This document shows positions 16,209 through 24,271 of a DNA stretch of 37,028 bases, piece after piece. The notes below the pieces were generated by a model. It did no database searches. It saw nothing but the letters and a program-made list of their open reading frames with translations, and was not told the origin of the DNA. Location: NCBI GenBank assembly GCA_021807105.1, contig JAKAPL010000032.1, positions 1-37,028 on the forward strand, read 5' to 3'. This stretch comes from Myxococcales bacterium. Its GTDB lineage: Bacteria; Myxococcota; Myxococcia; Myxococcales; JAKAPL01. Numbering within the stretch: the first letter of the stretch is position 1; every line of letters begins with the position of its first letter. The position numbers were made by a program, and so were the translations under genes.

Positions 16209-16448
16209 CTATCGGCCGCCATCCCCGCCGTCCAGCCCCGTGCCCGCGCTCCCTCCATCCATGCCTGCGCCCACGGGGCCGCCCGCGTCCCGCGCGACCA
16301 CGCAGCCCCCGTCCTCGCAGGTGAAGCCCGCGGTGCAGTCGGCCCCGGTCGCGCAAGCGTAGACGTGCGTCGCGTCCGGCGGCGGGAAGAGCGTGCAGCC
16401 GAGGAGCGCGACCGGGGGCAGGAAGAGCCACGGGCGGCGGGCGGGCAT
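16209..16448 (-). CDS. small Cys-rich lipoprotein
   Basis: A 79-residue protein. MPARRPWLFLPPVALLGC is a signal peptide with a good lipobox (LLGC). The mature part has a short disulfide-type module, YACATGADCTAGFTCEDGGC, then an Asp/Gly-rich tail. This CxxxxDC-x-FTC module style recurs in other lipoproteins of the window and is common in myxobacteria. The stop is 54 bp before the membrane methyltransferase start. Function unknown. Confidence 0.7.
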   Translation of the reverse strand: MPARRPWLFLPPVALLGCTLFPPPDATHVYACATGADCTAGFTCEDGGCVVARDAGGPVGAGMDGGSAGTGLDGGDGGR

Positions 16449-16472
16449 CGGTGGTTGCTGGTGCAGCAGCGG

Positions 16473-17030
16473 CTAGGCCGCCCCGTTCCCAGCACCTCCT
16501 TTTAGACCGTGCGTGCGCATTTCACGCACGCGGCTTAACGATGGTCTTACCGGAGTGGCTTGCGACGGGTAGGCCACGGTCGTTCGAAGGCGGTGCAGTC
16601 CGAGCCCGTAAGACCGAGCGTGGGGCCAGGCATCGAAACGGAAGCGGCTGCGCTCTCCGCCCCGGCGGTGCTGCCAGTGGTTCAGCCTCGGGTGCACGTA
16701 GTCGTCGATGCCGTCGGAGAAGCCCTTGATGCCAGCGTCGAGCACGACGTTGTGGCCCCGGTTGCCAGCCTCGCGGATGGCTTGCATCGCCTGCGTCGCG
16801 TTCCTCTCCTCGCGGCCCGCTCCGTTGCTCCCCTCTAAACGAGGGCTCTCGCCGCTGGGCTTCGACGGTGGAGTCTCCTCCACGGCGTTCGCCAGCCTGC
16901 CACCCGGCGCTCCGGCGCTTACCGGGGCGGGACTCTCACCCGCTGGAGATGCACAGCATGGCACGCCCTCTTCGACGGACCCTTCCGCGAGACCTGCGGC
17001 TATCTCTTCCTGACGCACCATCGGCGCCAG
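16473..17030 (-). mobile_element. internally deleted group II intron with reverse-transcriptase remnant
   Basis: The minus-strand reading frame contains stretches typical of group II intron-encoded reverse transcriptases. The N-terminal part has PAGESPAPVSAGAPGGRLAN and then AIREAGNRGHNVVLDAGIKG (family form: VVDADIKGFFD). After only a few more residues comes the family's C-terminal stretch (LRTTVAYPSQATPVRP, then SRVREMRTHGLKGG). The polymerase core with YADD and the maturase domain are missing, so over 1 kb has been deleted. A domain V-like hairpin follows at 16504-16536. The right end is close to MITE copy 5. Intron ends cannot be fixed by eye. Confidence 0.72.
16504..16536 (-). ncRNA. group II intron domain V-like hairpin
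   Basis: On the minus strand 33 nt fold like the catalytic domain V of bacterial group II introns: AAGCCGCGTGCGTG, a GAAA tetraloop region, then CGCACGCACGGTCT. The canonical ends GAGC and GTTC are altered to AAGC and GTCT, so it is probably inactive. It lies directly downstream of the reverse-transcriptase remnant, where domain V belongs. Confidence 0.6.
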
Positions 17031-17070
17031 GCTATCACGGGAGCCCGGCGAGATCGTCGATCCATTTCAA

Positions 17071-17284
17071 CCCGTCTTATTCACGGTCCGGCTGCTGCGG
17101 CGTCCGATCCCGCGCCTCCCGAAGGGGGGGCTTGCCACCCCTACAACGACATGGGGGGGTGTGCTCGCTCCGTACCTCCTCGCGGGGGGCTTTACGCGAC
17201 GCCTCGTCGGTCGTCGCTCTCGCTTGCCCTTCTCGGCTCGCGGTCTGAAAACGCCTCGCTACGCCGTACCGTGAATAAGACGGG
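17071..17284 (-). repeat. MITE-like element, copy 5 (214 bp)
   Basis: Both terminal inverted repeats are present; one of the two internal modules is missing. Flanks TTCAA (17066-17070) and CTCAG (17285-17289) agree at 3 of 5 positions and share the xTCAx core. It lies between the group II intron remnant and the dienelactone hydrolase gene, whose promoter may therefore lie in the 100 bp that follow the element. Confidence 0.9.
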
Positions 17285-17386
17285 CTCAGCTCGACCCGAC
17301 GTTTGCTGCGCCGGCCAACGCCCTCTCCATCCCCTGCCTATCATCGGCGCGCCGAACGCCGATTGATTGATTGTGGTAGGCTGGGG

Positions 17387-18115
17387 ATGTCCATGGGTGA
17401 TACGACCCTCCAGACCGCCGTCAGGGAGATGCCCGTCTACGTGGCGATGCCCACGCGCCCTCCCCCCTGGCCGGGCGTGGTCGTGCTCCACGACGCCTTC
17501 GGGATGAGCGAGGTCCTGCGGCGGCACGCCGACTGGCTGGCCGGCGAGGGTTACCTCGCGGCGGCCCCAAACCTCTATCGGTCGGGCCGCCGGCTCTCCG
17601 CGGCGCGGGCCGTCTTCCGCGACGCCGCGGCGGGGAGCGGGCCGACCTTCGACGACGTGGAGGCGACGCGGACGTGGCTCGCCTCGCAGCCCGGCTGCAA
17701 CGGGAAGATCGGCGCCGTCGGCTTCTGCATGGGCGGCGGCCTCGCGCTGCTGCTCACCTCCGGGCACGGCATCTCTGCCGTGGCGGTCAACTACGGCCGG
17801 CTGCCCAAGGACCCCGAGGCCACGCTCGCGGCCGCCTGCCCCGTCGTCGCGAGCTACGGCGCAAAGGACCGGAGCCTGCACGGCGCGGCGGCGCGCCTCG
17901 CGGAGGTCCTCGCGAAGAAAGGCGTACCGCACGACGTGAAGGAGTATCCGGGCGCCAACCACTGCTTCCTCGACGACTTCGCGCCCGGCGACGTCCCCAG
18001 GCCCGTGCTCGCGCTCATGAAGCTCATGGGCGTGGGCTACCGGAGAGAGGCGGCGGAGGACGCGCGGCGCCGCATCCTGGCCTTCTTCGAGACCCACCTG
18101 AAGGCGGCGGCGTAA
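17387..18115 (+). CDS. dienelactone hydrolase family protein
   Basis: A 242-residue alpha/beta-hydrolase. The nucleophile elbow GAVGFCMGGGLA has Cys114 in place of Ser, as in true dienelactone hydrolases. Asp161 (SYGAKDRS) and His192 (GANHCF) complete the triad. VVVLHDAFGM at about residues 32-41 forms the oxyanion region. Family members open dienelactones in chloroaromatic breakdown, but many have other ester substrates, so a specific role is not claimed. The frame is open upstream to 17303; I chose the ATG at 17387, and another ATG follows two codons later. It converges on an acyltransferase gene 15 bp away. Confidence 0.88.
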   Translation: MSMGDTTLQTAVREMPVYVAMPTRPPPWPGVVVLHDAFGMSEVLRRHADWLAGEGYLAAAPNLYRSGRRLSAARAVFRDAAAGSGPTFDDVEATRTWLASQPGCNGKIGAVGFCMGGGLALLLTSGHGISAVAVNYGRLPKDPEATLAAACPVVASYGAKDRSLHGAAARLAEVLAKKGVPHDVKEYPGANHCFLDDFAPGDVPRPVLALMKLMGVGYRREAAEDARRRILAFFETHLKAAA

Positions 18116-18130
18116 GCCCGCGGCGGCGAG

Positions 18131-18982
18131 CTACCAAAAGACGTGGCGGCGCTCCGCCAGCCCCCGCTGGATCATCCGTTGCAGCTCTTCCTTCACCCGG
18201 CCGGCGTGGGCCGAGAGGTCCGCCTCGGAGTCGCGCGGGTCGCCTTCGATCCGGAGGGGATCGCCAAACCAGAGGTGATACTTCGCCGGGAAGGGGAAGA
18301 GCGTCACCGGGAGCGGGACGGAGGGGATGCCGAGGAGCCGGCCTAGGAACGCGCTCTGGGCGATCGCGGGCATCTGCTCCTCGCCGCCGATGACCGCGAC
18401 GGGGACGATGGGCGTGGCGGTCTGTAGGGCGAGGCGAACGAAGCCGGCGCCGAACTCCTGGAGCCGATAGCGCTTCTTCCAGGGCTTCACGATGCCGCGG
18501 ATCCCCTCGGGGAAGACGAGCACGGCCTCCTCGGCGGCGAGGAGCTTGCGGCAATTCTCCGGGGTGCCAACGACCATGCCGGTCCGCGCCATGAACGTCG
18601 AGGCGACCGGAAGGGTCGCGATCCACTTCTCGGTCATGCCGCGGACGGCGCGCGGGCGCGGTGCTTCCAGCAGGGTCGCGCAGGCGATCATGCCCGCGTC
18701 GATCGGGATCTGGCCGGAGTGGTTTGCGACGAGCAGCACGCGCCCCGCGGGGAGCTTCTCGATGCCGTGGCACTGGACGCGGTAGTAGTGGCGGTAGAAC
18801 CAGAGGAGCGGGCCGAGGACCCAGAGCGAGTAGTCGAGGGAGTAGCCGAACGGGTCGACGCCGAACTCGTTGCGCGCCGGGAACGCCTCGGCGAAGCGCG
18901 CCTCGAAGGCGGCGCCGCCGCGGCCAAGGAGCAGCCGCCGCAAGCCGGCCGCGGAGCGGGAGATGACCTCGCGGGAGGTCAT
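18131..18982 (-). CDS. PlsC-like 1-acyl-glycerol-3-phosphate-type acyltransferase
   Basis: A 283-residue LPLAT-superfamily protein. The catalytic block is NHSGQIPID (His88 to Asp95), the wider-spaced variant of the HxxxxD motif found in some bacterial and MGAT-like branches. The acceptor-binding block VFPEGIRG is at residues 156-163. Hydrophobic stretches near residues 52-68 could hold it at the membrane. It transfers acyl groups to a glycerolipid or related alcohol; the exact acceptor is open. It is preceded by a degraded alpha/beta-hydrolase. Confidence 0.82.
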   Translation of the reverse strand: MTSREVISRSAAGLRRLLLGRGGAAFEARFAEAFPARNEFGVDPFGYSLDYSLWVLGPLLWFYRHYYRVQCHGIEKLPAGRVLLVANHSGQIPIDAGMIACATLLEAPRPRAVRGMTEKWIATLPVASTFMARTGMVVGTPENCRKLLAAEEAVLVFPEGIRGIVKPWKKRYRLQEFGAGFVRLALQTATPIVPVAVIGGEEQMPAIAQSAFLGRLLGIPSVPLPVTLFPFPAKYHLWFGDPLRIEGDPRDSEADLSAHAGRVKEELQRMIQRGLAERRHVFW

Positions 18983-19206
18983 CTAATGCGCGTCCAGCCA
19001 GCCCGCGACGTGCGGCCAGACGGCCCGGGAAGCGTGCCGGCCGATGAGCGGGGCGATGGGGCCGAAGGAGACGCCATCCTCCTTACCTCCCAAAGAGGAG
19101 GACGCTCCTGTCCGGGGAGGCGGCGAGGCTGAAGGCCGGGCGGACGTCCGCCTCGGCGCCGGCGAGGTCCATCGGGATCGGGGCTCCCGCCGCGATCCCG
19201 GCGCGC
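18983..19206 (-). pseudogene. C-terminal remnant of an alpha/beta-hydrolase
   Basis: On the minus strand the last 27 codons before the stop at 18983 read FGPIAPLIGRHASRAVWPHV and then AGWLDAH, closely resembling the end of PhaC-like or other alpha/beta-hydrolases (GHxG-LVGxxA-VWPxxxxWL). In a different frame just upstream lies ADVRPAFSLAASPDRSVLLF, which fits the preceding strand, so at least one frameshift separates them. No N-terminal half or nucleophile elbow is found. Probably a decayed gene once in series with the acyltransferase. Confidence 0.4.
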
Positions 19207-19270
19207 CGGTGGAGCCGGCCGGCGGCGTGGAGCGGCGGTGCGAACCGCCGAACGGCGGGGCGTCCATCGG

Positions 19271-20071
19271 CTACCGGCCGGTGAAGGTGGGAGGGCGCCT
19301 CTCGAACCAGGCGGTGACGCCCTCGACCGCGTCGGGCAGGCCGGCGCAGTGAGCCTGGGCGAGCGCCTCCCCGTCGGCGAAGGCGCGCGGGTCGAGGCCG
19401 GCGGCGCGCCGGAGCGAAGCCTTGGTCAGGCGGACCGCCTCGGGAGCGCCCGCCGCGATCTCGACGGCGAGCGCCCGCGCGCGCGCGGGGAGGTCGGCGG
19501 CCGGCACGGCTTCCAGGACGAGGCCGATCGCCGCCGCCTCCGTCCCCGACACCGGCCGCCCGGTGAAGAGCAGCTCGGCCGCTCGCTGGCCGCCGACGAG
19601 GTGCGGGAGCAGGCAGGTCACCGCCATGCCCGGGTGGATGCCGAGGCGGACGAAGTTCGCCTGAAAGCGGGCGTCCGCGGCGGAGATCCGGATGTCGCAG
19701 GCGAGGGCGAGGCCGAGGCCGCCGCCGATGGCCGCGCCCTGCACCGCGGCGATGGTCGGGACCTCGATGTCGAGGATCGACAGGAACGGATCGTACAGCG
19801 ATCGGATGGCCCGGCGCAGCGCGACCGGCCCGCCGCCCATGTCCGCGGCGAGAGCCTGCACGCCGTCGCGCAGGTCGGCGCCGGAGCAGAAATGGCGCCC
19901 CTTCCCCGAGACGACGACCGCGCGCACGTCGAGGTCGGCCTTCAGCGCGGCCACGCCGCTCGCGAAGGCGTCGAGCAGCTCACGTCCCATCGCGTTGCCC
20001 CGATCCGGGCGGTTGAGCCGCAGCTCGGCGACGGCGCCTTCCCTGATGATCTCGACCGCGGGTTCGCTCAT
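19271..20071 (-). CDS. crotonase-family protein lacking both hydratase glutamates
   Basis: A 266-residue enoyl-CoA hydratase/isomerase family member. The oxyanion-hole segments are present (GRHFCSGADL at about 58-67 and AAIGGGLGLALACD at about 111-124). In rat mitochondrial hydratase the catalytic glutamates lie in GGGCELA and QPEI; here these read GGGLGLA and ANFVRLG, so both are missing. It is therefore more likely an isomerase, hydrolase or C-C-bond enzyme than a simple hydratase. It starts 3 bp after the stop of the acyl-CoA ligase and is certainly cotranscribed with it, opposite the catabolic operon. Confidence 0.85.
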   Translation of the reverse strand: MSEPAVEIIREGAVAELRLNRPDRGNAMGRELLDAFASGVAALKADLDVRAVVVSGKGRHFCSGADLRDGVQALAADMGGGPVALRRAIRSLYDPFLSILDIEVPTIAAVQGAAIGGGLGLALACDIRISAADARFQANFVRLGIHPGMAVTCLLPHLVGGQRAAELLFTGRPVSGTEAAAIGLVLEAVPAADLPARARALAVEIAAGAPEAVRLTKASLRRAAGLDPRAFADGEALAQAHCAGLPDAVEGVTAWFERRPPTFTGR

Positions 20072-20074
20072 GGC

Positions 20075-21622
20075 TCATCCTCCGGGCAGCGGGGCGAGGC
20101 CGGCGAGCTGCCGGCGCATGACCTTCCCCATGCTATTACGAGGCAGGGCCGCGACGAAGGTCCATCGGCGCGGGACCTTGTAGTCGGCGACCCGGGCGGC
20201 GAGGAAGGCGCAAAGCTCGTCCGCGGACACCGCGTGGCCGGGCCGCACCACGACGTAAGCGGCCAGGTCCTCCCCGAGCACCGGGTGGGCGACGCCCGCG
20301 ACCGCCGCCTCCAGGACGGCCGGGTGCGCGGCCAAGAGCGAGTCCAGCTCGTCGACGAAGACCTTGAGCCCGCCGCGGTTCACCAGCTCCTTCTGCCGCC
20401 CGTCGAGGTAGAGGTAGCCGTCGGCGTCGAGGTGACCGAGGTCGCCCGTGCGGACCCAGCCGCCCGGCAGGAAGGTGCGGGCGGTCTCCTCCGGCGCCCG
20501 GTAGTAGCGGCGCACGCTCCCGGGTCCGCGGATTCGGATCTCGCCGACCTCGCCGGGGGCGCACTCTCGCTCGCCCTCGGCCACCACGCGGACCTCGGTG
20601 GGGGGGACGGGGACGCCGACCGAGCCCGGGCGCGCCGCGGCCTCGCCCGGCGGCATCGCGCAGGTGGCGCTGCCGCTCTCGGTGAGGCCGTACAGGTTGA
20701 CGAGCATCGCCGCGGGGAAGAGCTCGGGCAGCCGCGCGAAGGTCGCGGGCGGCATCGCGGCGGCCCCGAAGAGGAGCATCGCGAGCGAGGAGAGGTCGGG
20801 CCGCTTCGTGGGCGGCGTCGCGTCCCAGGCGTCGACGATGAGCCGGAGCATCGCCGGGACGGCGTAGGCGACCGCGGCCTGGCGCGACGCGGCGAGCGCC
20901 AGCCACCGAAGCGGGTCGAACTGGTGCTGGACCACGATCGTCATGCCCGCGCGGAGCGGGAGGTACTGCATGGCGTGCGTCCCGGCGAAGGTGTGGACCG
21001 GCACGCCGTGGAGCCAGACGCGGCCCGCGAAGGGCTTGAAGCCGCCGGCGTGGATGGTCAGGAGGTTGCCGTGGGTCGAGCAGACGCCCTTCGGGGTGCC
21101 GGTCGTCCCCGACGTGTAGAGGATGTCCGCGAGGTCCTCGGGGCCGAGCGCGACCTCGGGCGCGGGCAGCCCCCCGGCGATCGCCTCGTCAACCTCGGCC
21201 GGCCCGAGCACGGTCAGGCCGGGCACGCCGAGGCGCGAGATCGCCTCCGCCTGCCGGAGCCCGCCGAGCGCGAGCCGCGGCTCGGCGTGATGAAGGATTC
21301 GATCCATCTCCGCCCCCGCGAGTCGGACCCCGACGGGGACCGCGACCGCGCCCGCGGCGAGCGCGGCGAAGTAGCCGACGTGGAAGCGGTCCGCGTCGCC
21401 GTTCTCGAAGACGAGGGCCACCCGATCCCCCTTGCGCACGCCGCGCCCCGCGAGCGCGCCGGCGAGCGCGTCCGCCGCCCGCGCCCACCCGCTGAAGCTC
21501 AATGCGGCGGGCGCGTCGAGGGGACCACCCCGGTCCACGACGATCGCCGGGCGATCGCCGTGGACGTTCGCCTGGCGCCGGAGGATCTCGGGGACGACGG
21601 CGGGTCGCGTGGCCTCGCTCAA
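20075..21622 (-). CDS. acyl-CoA ligase (AMP-forming, ANL superfamily)
   Basis: A 515-residue adenylate-forming enzyme that activates a carboxylic acid to its CoA thioester with ATP. The P-loop-like motif YTSGTTGTPKG is at 169-179, followed by NLYGLTESG (A5), RTGDLGHLDADGYLYLDGR (A7/A8) and the C-terminal catalytic lysine in PRNSMGKVMRR (A10). The frame is open to 21823, but I chose the TTG at 21622: it follows GGGAGG by 4 nt and matches the family start (PEILRRQANVHGDRPAIV). The acid is unknown. It is divergent from the acyl-CoA dehydrogenase operon, as expected for the entry step of that pathway. Confidence 0.9.
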   Translation of the reverse strand: MSEATRPAVVPEILRRQANVHGDRPAIVVDRGGPLDAPAALSFSGWARAADALAGALAGRGVRKGDRVALVFENGDADRFHVGYFAALAAGAVAVPVGVRLAGAEMDRILHHAEPRLALGGLRQAEAISRLGVPGLTVLGPAEVDEAIAGGLPAPEVALGPEDLADILYTSGTTGTPKGVCSTHGNLLTIHAGGFKPFAGRVWLHGVPVHTFAGTHAMQYLPLRAGMTIVVQHQFDPLRWLALAASRQAAVAYAVPAMLRLIVDAWDATPPTKRPDLSSLAMLLFGAAAMPPATFARLPELFPAAMLVNLYGLTESGSATCAMPPGEAAARPGSVGVPVPPTEVRVVAEGERECAPGEVGEIRIRGPGSVRRYYRAPEETARTFLPGGWVRTGDLGHLDADGYLYLDGRQKELVNRGGLKVFVDELDSLLAAHPAVLEAAVAGVAHPVLGEDLAAYVVVRPGHAVSADELCAFLAARVADYKVPRRWTFVAALPRNSMGKVMRRQLAGLAPLPGG

Positions 21623-21922
21623 GGGGCCTCCCGGCCGCTTGACAGCCGCGGCCGAACCGATGGAAGAGTACGAGTCAAGAGTAGCAAGTGCTAGTGTATA
21701 CTCCAGGATCGTCCGGCCGGTGAACACCGTTCTACTACTTCCGATGCCTCCGGGAACGCTCGGGTCGCGCGAAGCCCCGGGGACGCTCCTGCCCGGGCGA
21801 AGGGGGGCGAGGGGTTCGGCCACGGGGCGCCCGAGCCGTATGCCGGAGCGACGGAGCGGACGGGGCGGGGGGGGCGCGGTCCGGTCCGATTCGTGCCGGG
21901 CGGCACGCTCAGCGGGACCGGC
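21623..21922. promoter_or_regulatory. divergent promoter region of the catabolic island
   Basis: A 300-bp spacer between the ligase and dehydrogenase operons. The segment 21660-21740 is markedly less GC-rich than its surroundings. It contains TATACT (21697-21702), a possible -10 box for the rightward operon, and an inverted repeat TAGCA-N2-TGCTA (21682-21693) overlapping the area where a -35 box would lie, a natural place for a regulator. No regulator gene is adjacent. No good -35 box is visible. Confidence 0.4.
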
Positions 21923-23140
21923 GTGATCGACCTCTCGCTCGACGAGAAGACCCGCGCCCTCCGGGAGATGGCGCGCTGGCTCGGCCGCGAGCAGCTACGG
22001 CCGCTCGGGATCGAGTGTGACGAGCGGCACGCGCCGTTGCCCCCGGACCACCCGTTCTTCACGACGGTCCTCGAGCTCGGCGTCGGCGGGCGCGGGCTCG
22101 CGGGCATCGCCGGCGATGCCCAGGCCGCCGAGGGGGCCAGCCCGGCGCGGACCTCCAAGGCCGCGCGGCGGACCGTCGTGATCGCGGAGGAGATCGCGTA
22201 CTGGGACCGAGGCATGGCGACGACGCTGCCCGGCCCCGGCCTGGGCGGCGCCCCCGTGGCGCTGCTCGGAACCGAGGAGCAGAAGGAGCGGCTCTTCGCG
22301 CCCTTCTCCGACCGGAAGAAGCCCCACTGGGCCGCGTTCGCGATGAGCGAGCCGGGCGCGGGCTCCGACGTCGCCCGCATCCGGACCCTGGCGCGAGAGG
22401 TGGAGGGGGGCTTCGAGCTGACCGGGGAGAAGATGTTCATCTCCAACGGGGCCCGGGCCGATTGGGCCGTCGTCTGGGCGACGATCGATCCCGCGCTCGG
22501 ACGGGAGGGACATCGGGCGTTCGTCGTCGAGCGGGGGACGCCGGGCTTCACCGTCACGCGGATCGAGCAGAAGATGGGCCTCGCCGCGGCCGAGCTGGCG
22601 TCGCTCTCGTTCGAGGCGGCGTTCGTCCCCGATCGGAACGTCCTCCCCGCCCGCGAAGGCGGCTTCAAGGCGGCGATGCGGACGTTCGACATCACCCGCC
22701 CCATGGTCGGCGCGATGGCGGTCGGCATCGGGCAGGCGGCCTTCGACGAGACGCTGCGGCTCGCCCGCGAGTCGGGGCTCCTCACGGGCGGCGCGGCCGC
22801 CACGGTTCGCCTGCGCGACAAGCTCGCGCGGGCGCGGCGGCTCGTCGACCACGCGCGGCTCCTCTGCTGGCGGGCGGCCTGGCTCGCCGACCTGAAGCGG
22901 CCGAACTCGGTCGAGGCGTCGATGGCCAAGGCGTACGCGCCGCGCGCCGCGCTGGAAGCCGCCTCGCTCGGGATGGAGGTGCTCGGCGCGGCCGGCGCGC
23001 GATCCGACCGGCTGGTCGAGAAACTCTTCCGTGACGTGAAGGTCCTGGACATCGTGGAGGGGACAGGCGAGATCCAGCGCCTCGCGATGGCCCGCAAGCT
23101 GCTCGGGTTCTCTTCCGAAGCGGCGCCGGAGATCACCTAG
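21923..23140 (+). CDS. acyl-CoA dehydrogenase, large partner
   Basis: A 405-residue FAD enzyme that introduces an alpha-beta double bond into an acyl-CoA. Signatures: AFAMSEPGAGSDVARIRT (FAD/substrate-binding ACAD motif) at about 138-155, LTGEKMFISNGARADW at about 170, and VEGTGEIQRLAMARKLL at the C-terminus, where Glu of VEG is the usual catalytic base position. The frame is open to 21893; I chose the GTG at 21923 because MIDLSLDEKTRALREMAR matches the family start and GGGA precedes it. It is the first gene of a seven-gene run and its stop is joined directly to the next start. Confidence 0.9.
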   Translation: MIDLSLDEKTRALREMARWLGREQLRPLGIECDERHAPLPPDHPFFTTVLELGVGGRGLAGIAGDAQAAEGASPARTSKAARRTVVIAEEIAYWDRGMATTLPGPGLGGAPVALLGTEEQKERLFAPFSDRKKPHWAAFAMSEPGAGSDVARIRTLAREVEGGFELTGEKMFISNGARADWAVVWATIDPALGREGHRAFVVERGTPGFTVTRIEQKMGLAAAELASLSFEAAFVPDRNVLPAREGGFKAAMRTFDITRPMVGAMAVGIGQAAFDETLRLARESGLLTGGAAATVRLRDKLARARRLVDHARLLCWRAAWLADLKRPNSVEASMAKAYAPRAALEAASLGMEVLGAAGARSDRLVEKLFRDVKVLDIVEGTGEIQRLAMARKLLGFSSEAAPEIT

Positions 23141-24271
23141 ATGGCGGAGATGGGACGCGCCGCGGTGTTCACCGGAGTGGGCAAGCCGTTCGAGCCGCGC
23201 GAGTGGCCGCTGCCGGACCCCGAGCCCGGCGGCCTCGTCGCGTCGATCCTGCTGACGAACGTCTGCGGCTCGGACCTGCACCTGTGGCGCGGGGATCTGG
23301 ACCTCGCGCGGATCGGGCTGACCTACGGCATCATCCTCGGCCACGAGATGGTCGGCCGTGTGGCGCGGCTCGGACGGGGCCTGGAGGAGGATTCGCTCGG
23401 CCGCCCGCTCGCGGAGGGCGACCGGATCGTCTACCCGTACTTCGTCCCCTGCGGGAAGTGCCGCGCCTGCCTGCGGGGCGACGGCCACGCGTGCCTGATG
23501 TCGTGGGGCTCGGCGGTCCGATCGGCCGACGAGCCACCCCACTTCGTCGGCGGCTTCGCCACCCACTACGTGCTCTCCCCCCGCCAGCGCGTCTTCAAGG
23601 TCCCGGAGGCGCTCTCCGACCACGAGGTCGCGGGCGCCAACTGCGCGCTCGCCCAGGTGATCCATGGCCTGTCGAAGGCGAGGGTCGATCTCGGGGACAC
23701 GGTCGTCGTCCAGGGCGCGGGGGGGCTCGGGCTGTACGCCTGCGCGGTGGCGCGGGAGATGGGCGCGGGGCGGGTCATCGCGATCGACGCGGTCCCGGCG
23801 CGCCTCGCGCTCGCGCGGCAGTTCGGAGCGGACCAGGTCGTCGACGTGGCCGCGACCGAACCGCGGGACCGGATCGGCGCGGTCCGCGAGGCCACGGGCG
23901 GCTGGGGCGCGGACGTGGTCGTCGAGGTCGCGGGCTTCCCGGAGGTCGTGCCGGAGGGGCTCAAGATGCTCGGGCGCGGCGGGCGGTACGTCGAGATCGG
24001 CAACATCAGCGCGCGCCGCACGTACCTGGCCGACCCGTCCATCCTGGTCGCCGGCAACCTGACGGTCTTCGGCGTCTCGCTCTACGACCCCACCGCGCTC
24101 CACCGCGCCCTGGAGTTCCTCGCCCGTACGCGGGAGCGCTGGCCCTTCGCGAGGATCTTCTCGCACACCTTCCCGCTCGCGCAGATCGACCGGGCCTTCG
24201 CCGAGGCGGACTTCCTCGCCCGGGACGAGAAGTCGGTCACCCGCGCCGCGATCGCGCCGGGGGGGGCGTGA
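23141..24271 (+). CDS. zinc-dependent alcohol dehydrogenase (MDR family)
   Basis: A 376-residue NAD(P)-dependent alcohol dehydrogenase. Catalytic zinc ligands are Cys42 (NVCGSDLH) and His68-Glu69 (ILGHEMVG). The structural zinc is bound by Cys104, Cys107, Cys110 and Cys118 (CGKCRACLRGDGHAC). The Rossmann motif VVVQGAGGLGLYACAVA lies at about 188-204 and is followed by an Asp at the ribose position (AIDAVPARL), favouring NAD. The substrate is likely an alcohol or hydroxyacyl-CoA intermediate of the island. It starts immediately after the dehydrogenase stop (TAGATG) and overlaps the aldehyde dehydrogenase start by 4 nt. Confidence 0.9.
   Translation: MAEMGRAAVFTGVGKPFEPREWPLPDPEPGGLVASILLTNVCGSDLHLWRGDLDLARIGLTYGIILGHEMVGRVARLGRGLEEDSLGRPLAEGDRIVYPYFVPCGKCRACLRGDGHACLMSWGSAVRSADEPPHFVGGFATHYVLSPRQRVFKVPEALSDHEVAGANCALAQVIHGLSKARVDLGDTVVVQGAGGLGLYACAVAREMGAGRVIAIDAVPARLALARQFGADQVVDVAATEPRDRIGAVREATGGWGADVVVEVAGFPEVVPEGLKMLGRGGRYVEIGNISARRTYLADPSILVAGNLTVFGVSLYDPTALHRALEFLARTRERWPFARIFSHTFPLAQIDRAFAEADFLARDEKSVTRAAIAPGGA

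Noticed and set aside
21639-21644. TTGACA as a -35 box for the rightward catabolic operon
   Set aside because: No -10-like hexamer lies 16-18 bp downstream; TATACT at 21697 is far too distant.
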